Below, piece by piece: positions 9,677 through 18,176 of a stretch of DNA of 23,668 nucleotides (the first letter of the stretch is position 1; each line of letters begins with the position of its first letter). The notes below the pieces were generated by a model. The model saw only the letters and a list, made by a program, of their open reading frames with translations. It was not told the DNA's origin and made no database searches. Source of the DNA: a virus. The translations under genes and the position numbers were made by a program. The DNA lies in IMG/VR virus record IMGVR_UViG_3300008107_005973, positions 1-23,668 of that record; one strand, given 5' to 3'.

Positions 9677-10192
9677 TCAATCAGTCAATTCATTTTCTGG
9701 TTCATCATATACAAACCAATCCTGTTGTTTTTGTCTCAGATTTTTAAATTGGTTATGCTCTATTAGGAATTTAGCAACTAAGCTATTTTCCAAACCGTAT
9801 GCTTCTATCTCCCATGGTTGATCCCAATAGGAAACATCGTCTTCGTATTTGTCTCCCCTCCAAACGGTTACGTATCTTGTTTTAATATATCTGTCCTTCA
9901 TTTCCCCAATAGCCATTTGTTTCAAATGAACCATTTCGTGTGCGAGAACTAAGAACATATGTATTTTCTTTTTGGTCCTACAAATTTCTATAACGAAACT
10001 TCTAGGCAAGGGCAACCCTTCTTCTTTAAAGTCGCAGTATCCACCTGCTTGCATTTTATTTTTTATAACAACTTTGATTGAGATGTTTTTTATTAACTGC
10101 GGAGACAAAAGTTTATCAGCAAATGATCGAGCTGCCAACTTTAATAGCTTAGTTAAATTTCTATCCTTGGCGCCCAAAACTGATACAAGCAT
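9677..10192 (-). CDS. zinc metalloprotease-like protein (HExxH)
   Basis: 171 aa. HEMVH at 85-89 inside a hydrophobic helix (MFLVLAHEMVHLKQMAIGEM) gives two zinc ligands and the catalytic Glu. PWEIEAYG (~126-133) supplies a likely third ligand, as in SprT/gluzincin-type families. Upstream strands SIKVVIKN and FVIEICRT flank the site. Ribosome site CGGAGA, 6 nt before the ATG. It follows the 75-aa gene after gp41 and may process a protein late in DNA replication or assembly. The zinc site is clear; the target is not known. Confidence 0.78.
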   Translation of the reverse strand: MLVSVLGAKDRNLTKLLKLAARSFADKLLSPQLIKNISIKVVIKNKMQAGGYCDFKEEGLPLPRSFVIEICRTKKKIHMFLVLAHEMVHLKQMAIGEMKDRYIKTRYVTVWRGDKYEDDVSYWDQPWEIEAYGLENSLVAKFLIEHNQFKNLRQKQQDWFVYDEPENELTD

Positions 10193-10218
10193 TTTGTGTC
10201 TCCGGTGTTTGTTATTTA

Positions 10219-10446
10219 TTATTCATATAACTCATCAAATAATGTTTTGGTAAGATCTATATTTGAATGATCTCTTTTAGAACCAATCAAAGCTAGTCCT
10301 TCAAATGTTTGTTCCGATTTAAGTCCCTGGTTCAATTTCAATTCTTTGATATCTAAAGGTATAACAGAATCGATATAAACCAATTGCGAATCTGTACCAA
10401 CTTTTAAAGATGTATCAGATAATCTCGTTTTGCTTAATTTTAGCAT
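10219..10446 (-). CDS. unknown small protein coupled to gp41
   Basis: 75 aa, mostly beta-type sequence (LKVGTDSQLVYIDSVIPLDI) with an acidic terminal helix (DLTKTLFDELYE). No family recognised. Its ATG overlaps the helicase stop as TAATG, so it is translated from the same mRNA by reinitiation. Real coding is supported by this coupling and by the lack of another frame. Confidence 0.65.
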   Translation of the reverse strand: MLKLSKTRLSDTSLKVGTDSQLVYIDSVIPLDIKELKLNQGLKSEQTFEGLALIGSKRDHSNIDLTKTLFDELYE

Positions 10447-11861
10447 TAAACTCTTATCTTTGAAAAATCTCTCTTTTGAGAAAGATTACTAAAAATACCA
10501 TCGAATGCAGGATCTGCGCCAGATTTCTTAGGAGCATCATGTCTAATATTAGAATCAGTCAAACCTTTTTGTGCTGATTGCTCAAGGTCATACAACTTCA
10601 TCTTTGCTCTATCTACACCGATGACGAACCTTTTATTTATTGTCGGATCATTGTACCTGTTCTTCAACTGCTTTACCATTAGCTGATTTAGATTTTCCAT
10701 TTCTTCTGTGGATATCAAAGCAAACATAAAGTCAACAGTCGCAGGCAAACCAAAAGATTCTGAAGTATCAGTCAATTCAACATCCGTGTTTCCATACCCA
10801 CCTCGAGTTGTCTGTGTGGCACTTAGAATAGGAACATTCTCTTCAACTGCCAAGCCTCTAAGTTCTTCTGCAATAGACTTAATTAAAGTATAAGAATTAA
10901 TATTAGCACCGCCCTTGAATCTAGATGAGGCACAAATATTCAAATAGTCAATAACAATCAAATCTGGTCTAAACTGTTTCTTTAGTTGCAATTCATTCAA
11001 CAAAGATTTAAAGTGTCCAGAGTGTGCTCCAGCAGTAGGATACTCTTTAATGATTAGAGTGCCTTCAGTCTTGTTTCTAATTTTTTCAATACGACTATCA
11101 AATAAAGACTTAGGCAAGTCCTTTAACTGATCCATAGTAATGTTCATAAGATTTGCGTCAATACGTTCCGCAATTCTTTCTTCAGCCATTTCCAAAGTTA
11201 TATACAGAACATTTTTGCCCTGCGATAAAACAGATGCAGCCACATGACACATGAACAAAGACTTACCAACACCTGTACCTGCCAAACAAACATTCAAAGT
11301 CTTGTTAGGCATACCGCCGTTAGTGATCTTATTAAAATAATCTAGATCAAAAGGTATACGAGATTCTACTCGGTGGTAAAACTCATATCGTTTGTCTGCA
11401 CTTTCAATATAGTCATGTCCAACATTATTGTCGAAACAAACACCTAGTGCTTCTTGTAGTAATTGTGGGATGCCGTCCTCGGTCCTTGCTTTGTCTCTTC
11501 CATCAATGATTGCAATAGATGAAAGGATTGCATTATAAATTGCCTTGTCTTTACAGAATTTTTCTGTCTCTTTATACAACCATTCTTTATTATGATCTGT
11601 GCTATCTAATTGTTGTACATATTCAGCAACTTCTTTATACTGTTCTTCATTTAAACTTTTATCATTTTGAATAGCAATAATCAAGGCATCCTTACTAGGG
11701 ATTGCATTATATTGATCTATGAAATTAGTAATCTTATCATAAACAATTTTATCATTATTCTCTAAAAAATAATCCCGCTTTAAAAACGGGACTACTTTTC
11801 TCATGTACTCATCGTCATTCGCTAGATTCTGCAGAATTACGGTTTCGATTTTCGTACTCAT
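10446..11861 (-). CDS. 41: replicative DNA helicase (T4 gp41 / DnaB family)
   Basis: 471 aa, near T4 gp41. N-terminal helical domain (1-150), then the RecA-type ATPase domain. Walker A AGTGVGKS at ~194-201, then ITLEMAEERIAERIDANLM (H1a-like region), Walker B LIVIDYLNIC (~300), ILSATQTTRGGYG (~345; sensor/H3) and the C-terminal GVDRAKMKLYDLE. It unwinds DNA ahead of gp43 on the lagging-strand template. The ATG lies inside the end of the preceding 100-aa gene (47-nt overlap) with ribosome site AAGAAGG. The TAATG overlap couples it to the 75-aa gene. Confidence 0.96.
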   Translation of the reverse strand: MSTKIETVILQNLANDDEYMRKVVPFLKRDYFLENNDKIVYDKITNFIDQYNAIPSKDALIIAIQNDKSLNEEQYKEVAEYVQQLDSTDHNKEWLYKETEKFCKDKAIYNAILSSIAIIDGRDKARTEDGIPQLLQEALGVCFDNNVGHDYIESADKRYEFYHRVESRIPFDLDYFNKITNGGMPNKTLNVCLAGTGVGKSLFMCHVAASVLSQGKNVLYITLEMAEERIAERIDANLMNITMDQLKDLPKSLFDSRIEKIRNKTEGTLIIKEYPTAGAHSGHFKSLLNELQLKKQFRPDLIVIDYLNICASSRFKGGANINSYTLIKSIAEELRGLAVEENVPILSATQTTRGGYGNTDVELTDTSESFGLPATVDFMFALISTEEMENLNQLMVKQLKNRYNDPTINKRFVIGVDRAKMKLYDLEQSAQKGLTDSNIRHDAPKKSGADPAFDGIFSNLSQKRDFSKIRV

Positions 11862-12117
11862 CCATTGCCTTCTTTAAAATATCTTCTATAATAAAATTGA
11901 GAACCTTATCAAACTCTGGGCCAAAGTCTTTGTCTTTTTCTTTACCCTCAGGATATTTTACTATCGTATAGTCTAATACTAGACCATCATCATTTTCACC
12001 TGTTTCAAGTTCATTGATACTTAAAGCAGTACCTTCAAATTCTCCATCTAGAATTTTTACACCCCAGATTTCAATATCTTCTTTAACCATTTTCCATGGT
12101 TCATACTTCACTTGCAT
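11815..12117 (-). CDS. unknown acidic protein between uvsX and gp41
   Basis: 100 aa. Strands YEPWKMVKEDIEIWGVKILD, EGTALSINELE and VLDYTIVKYPEGKE, then an acidic helix FGPEFDKVLNFIIEDILKKA. No family recognised. It overlaps the uvsX end by 17 nt (GAGGAG inside uvsX serves as ribosome site) and the gp41 start by 47 nt, so it is sandwiched and probably stoichiometric with the replication proteins. A replication accessory role is only inferred from position. Confidence 0.75.
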   Translation of the reverse strand: MQVKYEPWKMVKEDIEIWGVKILDGEFEGTALSINELETGENDDGLVLDYTIVKYPEGKEKDKDFGPEFDKVLNFIIEDILKKAMDEYENRNRNSAESSE

Positions 12118-13159
12118 TTTCGAACTCCTCTTCTATTGAAACATCGTCCGAGGCCATCATTAGATCGCCTGTAGACATTTTATATCTAGACTCAATATAA
12201 TCTCTAAAGGCTTTGTCTGTCAATATCGGCATCCAAAACTCTTTAGTGTAGGTATCCTTTTGTCTATATTTTTGCTCTTCGCCCTTTTTAGAATACCAAC
12301 CATTCGATGGTTTAAATACGAAACCACCTTCCATTGCTACATCTAAAAGACCAGACCATTTGCTGATGCCTCCATCAAACAATACTTCAACCGGAATCTT
12401 AGATTTTTCTCTTACGAATCTAGATTTTTCTACATTGATAATAAAGTTATAGCCTACAACATCTGAGCCATCTTTTTCTTGTTGGCGACCAATAATAAAA
12501 ATATTATCTGCAGAATAGTAAATACCTGTACCGCCAGAAACAATCTGTTTAGGATACAATCCAATTTCAGAATATGTATGGTTGACAACAACTGCAGGGA
12601 TATCTTTGATTGTCAAATGAGGTGTAATCATTCTAAACAAAGATTTCATTTGCTTTGCTCTGGTCATGTCTGCAACAGACTTACCTTCAAGCGCATCATC
12701 AACTTCTTTCTTAGAAGCAAGGTTACCTACAGAGTCAACTACAATAATAACATGATCGCCTCGTTCAATATTATTGATCTGAGACATAACGTCAAATTTT
12801 AGTTGTTCTATATCGGTGATAGGTGTGTGTAATACTCTGGCGGTATCAATCCCAAAGGAATCAAAATAAGATTGAGGGCTACCAAACTCAGAGTCATAAA
12901 ATAAAACAATAGCATCTTCATATTTGTCCAGATAAGATTTAGCAAGTAAAAGGGAAAACGCAGTCTTAAAATGTTTAGAAGGGCCTGCGAATACTGTTAA
13001 CCCTGGGGTCAACCCACCTTCTAAACTACCCGATAGGGCAACATTAACCATTGGAACTGAAGTTTGAATCATATCCTTTTTGTTAAAGAATTTAGATTTG
13101 TTTAGAACTTCTGTTTCTTTGATTGTAGAATTCTTTTTCAATTTGTCAAGTAACGACAT
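12101..13159 (-). CDS. uvsX: UvsX recombinase (RecA-like)
   Basis: 352 aa, slightly shorter than T4 UvsX. Walker A AGPSKHFKTAF at ~58-68, AIVLFYDSEFGSPQSYFDSF (~87-106, with the catalytic Glu), Walker B HVIIVVDSVGNLASKKE (~137-153) and AVVVNHTYSEIGLYPKQIVSGG (~195-217). It binds single-stranded DNA and drives strand exchange and recombination-dependent replication in T4-type phages. Ribosome site AAGGAG, 6 nt before the ATG. A promoter-like sequence precedes it. Downstream overlap with the 100-aa gene and gp41 marks a replication/recombination operon. Confidence 0.96.
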   Translation of the reverse strand: MSLLDKLKKNSTIKETEVLNKSKFFNKKDMIQTSVPMVNVALSGSLEGGLTPGLTVFAGPSKHFKTAFSLLLAKSYLDKYEDAIVLFYDSEFGSPQSYFDSFGIDTARVLHTPITDIEQLKFDVMSQINNIERGDHVIIVVDSVGNLASKKEVDDALEGKSVADMTRAKQMKSLFRMITPHLTIKDIPAVVVNHTYSEIGLYPKQIVSGGTGIYYSADNIFIIGRQQEKDGSDVVGYNFIINVEKSRFVREKSKIPVEVLFDGGISKWSGLLDVAMEGGFVFKPSNGWYSKKGEEQKYRQKDTYTKEFWMPILTDKAFRDYIESRYKMSTGDLMMASDDVSIEEEFENASEV

Positions 13160-13183
13160 AATAACTCCTTAAGTATATTGTAT

Positions 13184-13212
13184 ATTATAATATGTATTGT
13201 GTAGTTTGTCTA
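13184..13212 (-). promoter_or_regulatory. candidate promoter for uvsX
   Basis: Read leftwards: TAGACA (13212-13207), 17-nt spacer, TATAAT (13189-13184). Perfect -10, one mismatch in -35. About 25 nt upstream of the uvsX ATG. Confidence 0.6.
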
Positions 13213-13214
13213 TA

Positions 13215-13982
13215 TTATTTTAAACCAGACCATTCTGATAGGTTAGGTTTGGCTGATTCCATTTCTTCAAATTCTTTTGAAGCAGGATGGAAATCTAGTC
13301 CTGTTGCTTTCTCTACTTCATCAATAGATGTAGCATATTTGGAAAGGTCTGCTACAGGCAAAGGTTTGTTAGGTAGAATAAATCCAATTCCCTTGGATGT
13401 ATTTTTATCAACAATTACTTTCCATAAGCTTGCAGGTACACCTACTTTATTTTGTCCAATAGTTAATGACTTGTCTGTATCATAAATTGTGCCGGTTATA
13501 ACATATATGTCTTTACCTTCAATTGCCCAATTACGAACATACGTTTCTAACTGTTTCCAAATACCTCTATTATGATTTGGTACTTGAGGAACCATGTTGG
13601 ACAAAAAGAATGACTCACTCATAATAATTTCATTCTGAGTATTGTTTGCACCGGGTGACAAATGTCCTCGATCATATGGCTTACCTGCATAATCAGCTAA
13701 TTGTGATTGATGTTCTTTTGCAATTGCTGGGTCTGGTCGAAAATCATCTTTTCTTTTTGCAGGTCCTTTGATCGCTTCTACAGTAAGATGTTCTACAACA
13801 TATTCTGCAGTCTTTGTATCATATCTATAATGTATTGCATAGTTTGTTTTACACAAATATTGACTGTTTGTTATTTTACTTACAGGTGCACCATGTAATA
13901 CGAATTGGGGGCAATTATCATCTATAGGATTAGCGAGTAAAGCTAAAGGTAATAGTAATATTGCTAGTAATAATTTTTTCAT
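13215..13982 (-). CDS. exported DNA/RNA non-specific endonuclease (NUC1/NucA family)
   Basis: 255 aa. Signal peptide at 1-17 (MKKLLLAILLLPLALLA followed by NPIDD), so likely periplasmic. Catalytic core: DRGHL at 104-108 (general-base His107), NMVPQVPNHNRGIWKQLE (~129-146) with the metal-binding Asn138 and conserved Glu146, and a YVITGTIYD strand. This is the beta-beta-alpha-metal nuclease family that cuts DNA and RNA without sequence preference. I chose ATG 13982 because it overlaps the gp43 stop (ATGA) and starts the signal peptide; the longer frame is antisense-free but inside gp43. Export makes it unlikely to act in replication. Defence against incoming phage DNA, or clearing of released DNA, are possible roles (inference). 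Confidence 0.88.
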   Translation of the reverse strand: MKKLLLAILLLPLALLANPIDDNCPQFVLHGAPVSKITNSQYLCKTNYAIHYRYDTKTAEYVVEHLTVEAIKGPAKRKDDFRPDPAIAKEHQSQLADYAGKPYDRGHLSPGANNTQNEIIMSESFFLSNMVPQVPNHNRGIWKQLETYVRNWAIEGKDIYVITGTIYDTDKSLTIGQNKVGVPASLWKVIVDKNTSKGIGFILPNKPLPVADLSKYATSIDEVEKATGLDFHPASKEFEEMESAKPNLSEWSGLK

Positions 13983-16468
13983 CCGAATAATCCTTCTAAG
14001 GTTGCTTGCGGCTTTGCCGACCAACCAATACCGTTCAATATTGTATTCATGGGTTCTAGAAAAGATTTATCAAACATTGTTTCGTAGTCTGCAAATTTTT
14101 TCAAATCTAATTCGGGCGGTATAACAGTATTAAATGCTATACAGTTCTCACCAATAGTATTGGGCTCTTTTAAATATATAAATTTAATTTTATCACCTTC
14201 TTTAATCTTTTCATATCTTTTATCTAATCCCATTTTTTCAAGATAGAAATTATAAAGAAGTGCTCCCCTGACATGCATCGGGGTCGCCTGTTTATATATA
14301 TTTGCTCTGTCAGTATATTTATTTAACCCGTTAACGCCTCTAGGAAAAGATATATCTTCCGGGGGTAATTTACGATACTGTTCTTCAAAATTACGAATAT
14401 ATTCTTGCAGGTTTTCTTCGGTATCTGTTAGTGCCATTTTAACCGCTTTTCGCAAACCATCTCTAATAGGTTCAGGTGTAGATGATCTGACAATTTCTAA
14501 TCCCATCACCTTTAGCTTTGGTTCAGCATATTGAACACCTTCGTTATTATATACATTCAAAGCATATCGTTTCTTTGCAACCCAAATACCTCTATCTGCA
14601 ATAACCTCTCGTTTGAAATAAACTTTGTTCTCAAACGCATTACTGTAATCTGCAATTTCATTACTACATTGCATTAGGAATTCTTCAATTTTATCTTTAC
14701 AAATTTTATCCAATATACCTACTACTTTATCTCCAGATAAATCTTTATAGAATTTTTTAACCAACGGATCTAATGTAATATAACAGGCATCAGTGTCGGA
14801 ATAAAAAGAATAAACATAATCTTTTGTCCCGCATACCTTGTTCAAATACTCATTTAAACATTTACCAATATATTGAATAATGAATTGGCCTGTTAAAGTA
14901 ATACCCTCAGCAATACGGTCATCATAGAATCTAAAATATTCATTTGCCATTGCACCAAATAAAGAATTCATTTGAATCTTTCGAGCCATCTGAAAATTAT
15001 TGTACTTAGATATTTCTTTCTGCCATTTCTTATCTTTTGTTTCTTCGTATTGTGTCTGTGCCTCAAGCATCAGATTCTTATACTGTTTACGATCATTGAA
15101 TAGCTTCTGAACAATCTCAGGAAAGATGCCTTGTTTCTTTCTTGTGAAACAATATCCATTTGCCGTCATACAATAATCTTCATCCTTCAAGTCATCAAGA
15201 TTGACGCTTTTAGAAACAAGTTTGTTTACAGTTAAATCTTTGCTGTACTGAGGAACCAATGTCTCCGGCGACAAATTATACTGCATAATAATACTAGGAT
15301 ATAGACTAGTTGCATCAAATGACACTACCCAATCATATTTACCTGGTCGAGGTTCTTGAACATACGCACCAGCAATTTGCCTACCTGGTCTTTCTTCTCG
15401 CTGATGGACAACAATATCTCGTTTCCACAATTCGTTATAAAGAATACAATCCCAAGTTCTTACTGCTGAGAAAATGTCAATAAAATTGCACTTTGCATCA
15501 TACGCCATTGTAAGAATAAGTTCAATTAATTTCATCTTCTCTTCAAGTTCGTCGACAAGTTCTACGTCTCGAATGTTATAGTCTACAAATTTTTGCCAAT
15601 TACCTTTCCAGAATGCGGAGAATGAATCAAACTCATCATAGTTTAATTTCTCTTTACCCAATTCTACTTTGGCAATGTGATCTAATTTATAAGATTCTTG
15701 ATTTGAATATGTAAATTTTTTGTAGAGATCTAAATAATCTAGAATTGCAATACCCAACACCTCAAAAGAAATGTTCTCTTTCTTTAATTTGAAAATACGT
15801 TTCTCGTTAACTACTTTCCAGGGCGACATCTTTTTAAGTTCATCTTCGCCAAGAACTTTAGTAATACGATTACATAGATATGGAATATCAAAGAACTCCA
15901 CATTCCATCCTGTAATAATATGAGGATGATCTTCGGAAATATATTCTAAGAACTTTCTTAGTAGTGTTACTTCATCTTTACACTCAATATAAGTGTGTCT
16001 GTCAGATGTTACTTTAAACGGATTTAATCCAAAGGAAACTAATTCCTTTGTTCCATAATCTTGCATGGTGATAATCAATACTTTTTCGTTTGGATTTGCA
16101 ACATCGGGGAATCCTAAATCTGCAGATGTTTCAATATCCAAAGACCATATCTTAATTTGAGTTATATCAAACTCTATATTATCGGGGAATGTTTTTGTGA
16201 TATACTGATAGGTATAATTGGTGTTTCCAAAGATCGGAAAGTTCTCAACTTCTTTATATCTGGAGACATAATCTCGAGCTTCGCTGATACTTTCAAATTT
16301 CAATTCCTCTAGATTATCACCAAAAAGAGATTTATAACCGGATTCTTTTTTAGATTTGAAGAAAAGTGAGGGTTTAAAGTTGACTCGATCTTGTACTTTT
16401 TTGCCGTTGTTCACACCCCGTACTAGAATATTGTTACCATACTGATTTACGCTAGTATAAAATTTCAT
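13979..16468 (-). CDS. 43: family B DNA polymerase (T4 gp43)
   Basis: 829 aa, shorter than T4 gp43 (898). Exonuclease motif I IWSLDIETSADLG (~108-120), Exo II ITGWNVEFFDIPYL (~182), Exo III YNIRDVELVDEL (~300). Polymerase motif A SFDATSLYPSIIMQYNLSPE, motif B ARKIQMNSLFGAMANEYF and motif C YSFYSDTDACYITLD are all intact. The C terminus (ATLEGLFG) looks like a sliding-clamp-binding tail. Upstream AAAGG and a promoter at 16501-16529. Separated from regA by a plus-strand island, unlike T4, and coupled by ATGA to the exported nuclease. Confidence 0.98.
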   Translation of the reverse strand: MKFYTSVNQYGNNILVRGVNNGKKVQDRVNFKPSLFFKSKKESGYKSLFGDNLEELKFESISEARDYVSRYKEVENFPIFGNTNYTYQYITKTFPDNIEFDITQIKIWSLDIETSADLGFPDVANPNEKVLIITMQDYGTKELVSFGLNPFKVTSDRHTYIECKDEVTLLRKFLEYISEDHPHIITGWNVEFFDIPYLCNRITKVLGEDELKKMSPWKVVNEKRIFKLKKENISFEVLGIAILDYLDLYKKFTYSNQESYKLDHIAKVELGKEKLNYDEFDSFSAFWKGNWQKFVDYNIRDVELVDELEEKMKLIELILTMAYDAKCNFIDIFSAVRTWDCILYNELWKRDIVVHQREERPGRQIAGAYVQEPRPGKYDWVVSFDATSLYPSIIMQYNLSPETLVPQYSKDLTVNKLVSKSVNLDDLKDEDYCMTANGYCFTRKKQGIFPEIVQKLFNDRKQYKNLMLEAQTQYEETKDKKWQKEISKYNNFQMARKIQMNSLFGAMANEYFRFYDDRIAEGITLTGQFIIQYIGKCLNEYLNKVCGTKDYVYSFYSDTDACYITLDPLVKKFYKDLSGDKVVGILDKICKDKIEEFLMQCSNEIADYSNAFENKVYFKREVIADRGIWVAKKRYALNVYNNEGVQYAEPKLKVMGLEIVRSSTPEPIRDGLRKAVKMALTDTEENLQEYIRNFEEQYRKLPPEDISFPRGVNGLNKYTDRANIYKQATPMHVRGALLYNFYLEKMGLDKRYEKIKEGDKIKFIYLKEPNTIGENCIAFNTVIPPELDLKKFADYETMFDKSFLEPMNTILNGIGWSAKPQATLEGLFG

Positions 16469-16485
16469 TGTGAAAACCTTTGGGA

Positions 16486-16493
16486 CATAAATA
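16486..16493 (+). promoter_or_regulatory. candidate T4-type late promoter
   Basis: CATAAATA, one mismatch from the T4 late consensus TATAAATA, 55 nt upstream of the first gene of the plus-strand structural-type island. Short motif, so support is modest. Confidence 0.4.
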
Positions 16494-16500
16494 ATATAGC

Positions 16501-16529
16501 ATTATATTATATATCATGTAGTAAATCAA
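16501..16529 (-). promoter_or_regulatory. candidate sigma-70 promoter for gp43
   Basis: Read leftwards: TTGATT (16529-16524), 17-nt spacer, TATAAT (16506-16501). Lies in the 79-nt divergent region between gp43 and the plus-strand island. Confidence 0.6.
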
Positions 16530-16547
16530 TAGAATAAGGAGAAATCT

Positions 16548-17090
16548 ATGGCTGACGCACCCAAACAATTATCAAGAAGCGAAAGAGAAGCACAAATCAA
16601 AGACAAAGCAGGATGGCTTATTACCGTACTGGCTGCTTTGCTGGCCATTAATACTCTTATGGGTGGTAGCAATTCTAGTAAGGTTTTAAATAATACCATA
16701 GATGCAAATAATACATGGGCTTTTTACCAAGCAAAATCTATCAAACAAACACTAGCTGAAATGGCATTAGATGATGCTGCTCGTGTAAAGGATACTAAAA
16801 AGGTAGAAGCACTACAAGCCAAAATAGATCGATATGAAAATGAACCTAAAGAAGGTAAGAAAGATCTAATGGCTAAAGCTCGTAAACTTGAAGAAGATCG
16901 AAGTGTCGCTAAAGCAAGATCACCCTGGTATACATACGCAGGGTCTTTATTTCAAATTGCAATTGTACTATTAACTGCTAGTATTTTAGCTGTTAATATG
17001 AGATTGTACTGGGCCAGCATTGGCGTAGGTGCCGTTGCTATGTTTTTAATGAGCCAAGCTGTTTGGTTGTGGCTTCCTATAGTAATTTAA
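16548..17090 (+). CDS. DUF4337-type membrane protein
   Basis: 180 aa. Soluble basic N terminus, membrane helix at ~24-40 (WLITVLAALLAINTLMGG), a polar middle segment with the family motif NTWAFYQAKSIKQTLAEMA (~55-73) and a coiled-coil-like stretch, then two C-terminal membrane helices (~133-150 and ~155-178). This is the DUF4337 layout. Strong ribosome site AAGGAG, 6 nt before ATG. First gene of the plus-strand island, so probably expressed late. Possibly a small envelope or lysis-related protein; the function of the family is not known to me. Confidence 0.75.
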   Translation: MADAPKQLSRSEREAQIKDKAGWLITVLAALLAINTLMGGSNSSKVLNNTIDANNTWAFYQAKSIKQTLAEMALDDAARVKDTKKVEALQAKIDRYENEPKEGKKDLMAKARKLEEDRSVAKARSPWYTYAGSLFQIAIVLLTASILAVNMRLYWASIGVGAVAMFLMSQAVWLWLPIVI

Positions 17091-17094
17091 TAAT

Positions 17095-18168
17095 ATGTCA
17101 GTAAAAATTAATGATTTGATTTTAGAGCAAGGTATACGAATAATACCGCCTCCCCCTAATGCGCCACCTGAACCTGCGCCGGCTCCGAGCCCTTCGCCGC
17201 CGCCTTCGCCTTCGCCGCCGCCACCAACCCCTGCTCCGGTAGCGCAGGGGCAATCTTTATTTACATCTCCAGGTACTTGGACTGCCCCTCCTACAACTAC
17301 AAGTATTTCGGCAGTTGCAATAGGTGGGGGTGGAGGAGGAACCGCATGGTCATCTGCTTTTCCGGCAACTCCTTGGCCAGGTACAGCTGTAGTATTATCG
17401 GATTGGCCAAGCGGCGGCTGGCCGGGTGGGGGCGGAGGTGCTCTTGCATATATGAATAATTATCCTGTACTTCCAGGAAACACATATAATATAACAGTCG
17501 GGACTGCGGGTGTAAGTGGAAGAAAAAATTGGAATACTACATCCCCCAATGGTCCTTTTTCGAACGCAACCTTAACCCAGGGCGGCGGCTCATCTTCTAT
17601 TAGATTTGGTCCCGTTACTATACTAAGTGCAGGTGGAGGACACGAGGGTGCAGGTACAGGATATGGCGGTAGTACTTATGGTGGGGGCTCTGAACCGTTT
17701 CAAGCATCATATAATTATATTAACCCTACACCATCAACTGCAGCACAAGCACCTTTTGCATCAACTGTTGGACTTGCTGGAGGCACAGCATTTAGCGGAG
17801 GTGGATCTGGCGGTAGTGCTGGGTCAGGTGGAAATCCAGCAGGCGGAATGACAAATGGTGTGCAAAATAATTTGACTATTGGTGGCGGGGGTGGTGGCAG
17901 TGCAGGTAAATATACTGGTAATGGTCCTAACGGGTCACCCGGCAACCCCGCACCGCCTAGAAGATTTAGAGGACGGCAAGGAGCAGGATCTGGTGTATTT
18001 GGTCAAGGTGTAGTTCCTACAACTTTTGATGTATATGGCAAGGGCGGTGGAGGTGCATCTATTGCAGGTGCAAATGCTGCTAGCGGCGGGGCTGTAAGAA
18101 TCGTATGGCCAGGTGTGGATAGACAATTCCCAAATGTGAATATTTTAGATTTACCTGTTATACCATAA
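17095..18168 (+). CDS. glycine-rich tail-fibre-type protein with proline-rich linker
   Basis: 357 aa. N terminus MSVKINDLILEQGIRII, then a Pro/Ser/Ala-rich linker at ~17-49 (PPPPNAPPEPAPAPSPSPPP and onward), then the start of a glycine-rich adhesin domain (FTSPGTWTAPPTTTSISAVA followed by IGGGGGG). The rest is low-complexity Gly/Ser/Asn sequence with repeated GGGGG turns and ends GGAVRIVWPGVDRQFPN. Such proteins are common near tail genes in aquatic T4-like phages and probably form glycine-rich (polyglycine-II-like) fibre tips. It shares its C-terminal motif with the next gene. It starts 4 nt after the DUF4337 stop. Confidence 0.75.
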   Translation: MSVKINDLILEQGIRIIPPPPNAPPEPAPAPSPSPPPSPSPPPPTPAPVAQGQSLFTSPGTWTAPPTTTSISAVAIGGGGGGTAWSSAFPATPWPGTAVVLSDWPSGGWPGGGGGALAYMNNYPVLPGNTYNITVGTAGVSGRKNWNTTSPNGPFSNATLTQGGGSSSIRFGPVTILSAGGGHEGAGTGYGGSTYGGGSEPFQASYNYINPTPSTAAQAPFASTVGLAGGTAFSGGGSGGSAGSGGNPAGGMTNGVQNNLTIGGGGGGSAGKYTGNGPNGSPGNPAPPRRFRGRQGAGSGVFGQGVVPTTFDVYGKGGGGASIAGANAASGGAVRIVWPGVDRQFPNVNILDLPVIP

Positions 18169-18176
18169 GGAATAAA

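Noticed and set aside
12479-12802. 107-codon plus-strand frame inside uvsX
   Set aside because: Antisense to UvsX, with no start signal and a Cys/Asn/Ile-rich composition typical of reversed coding sequence.
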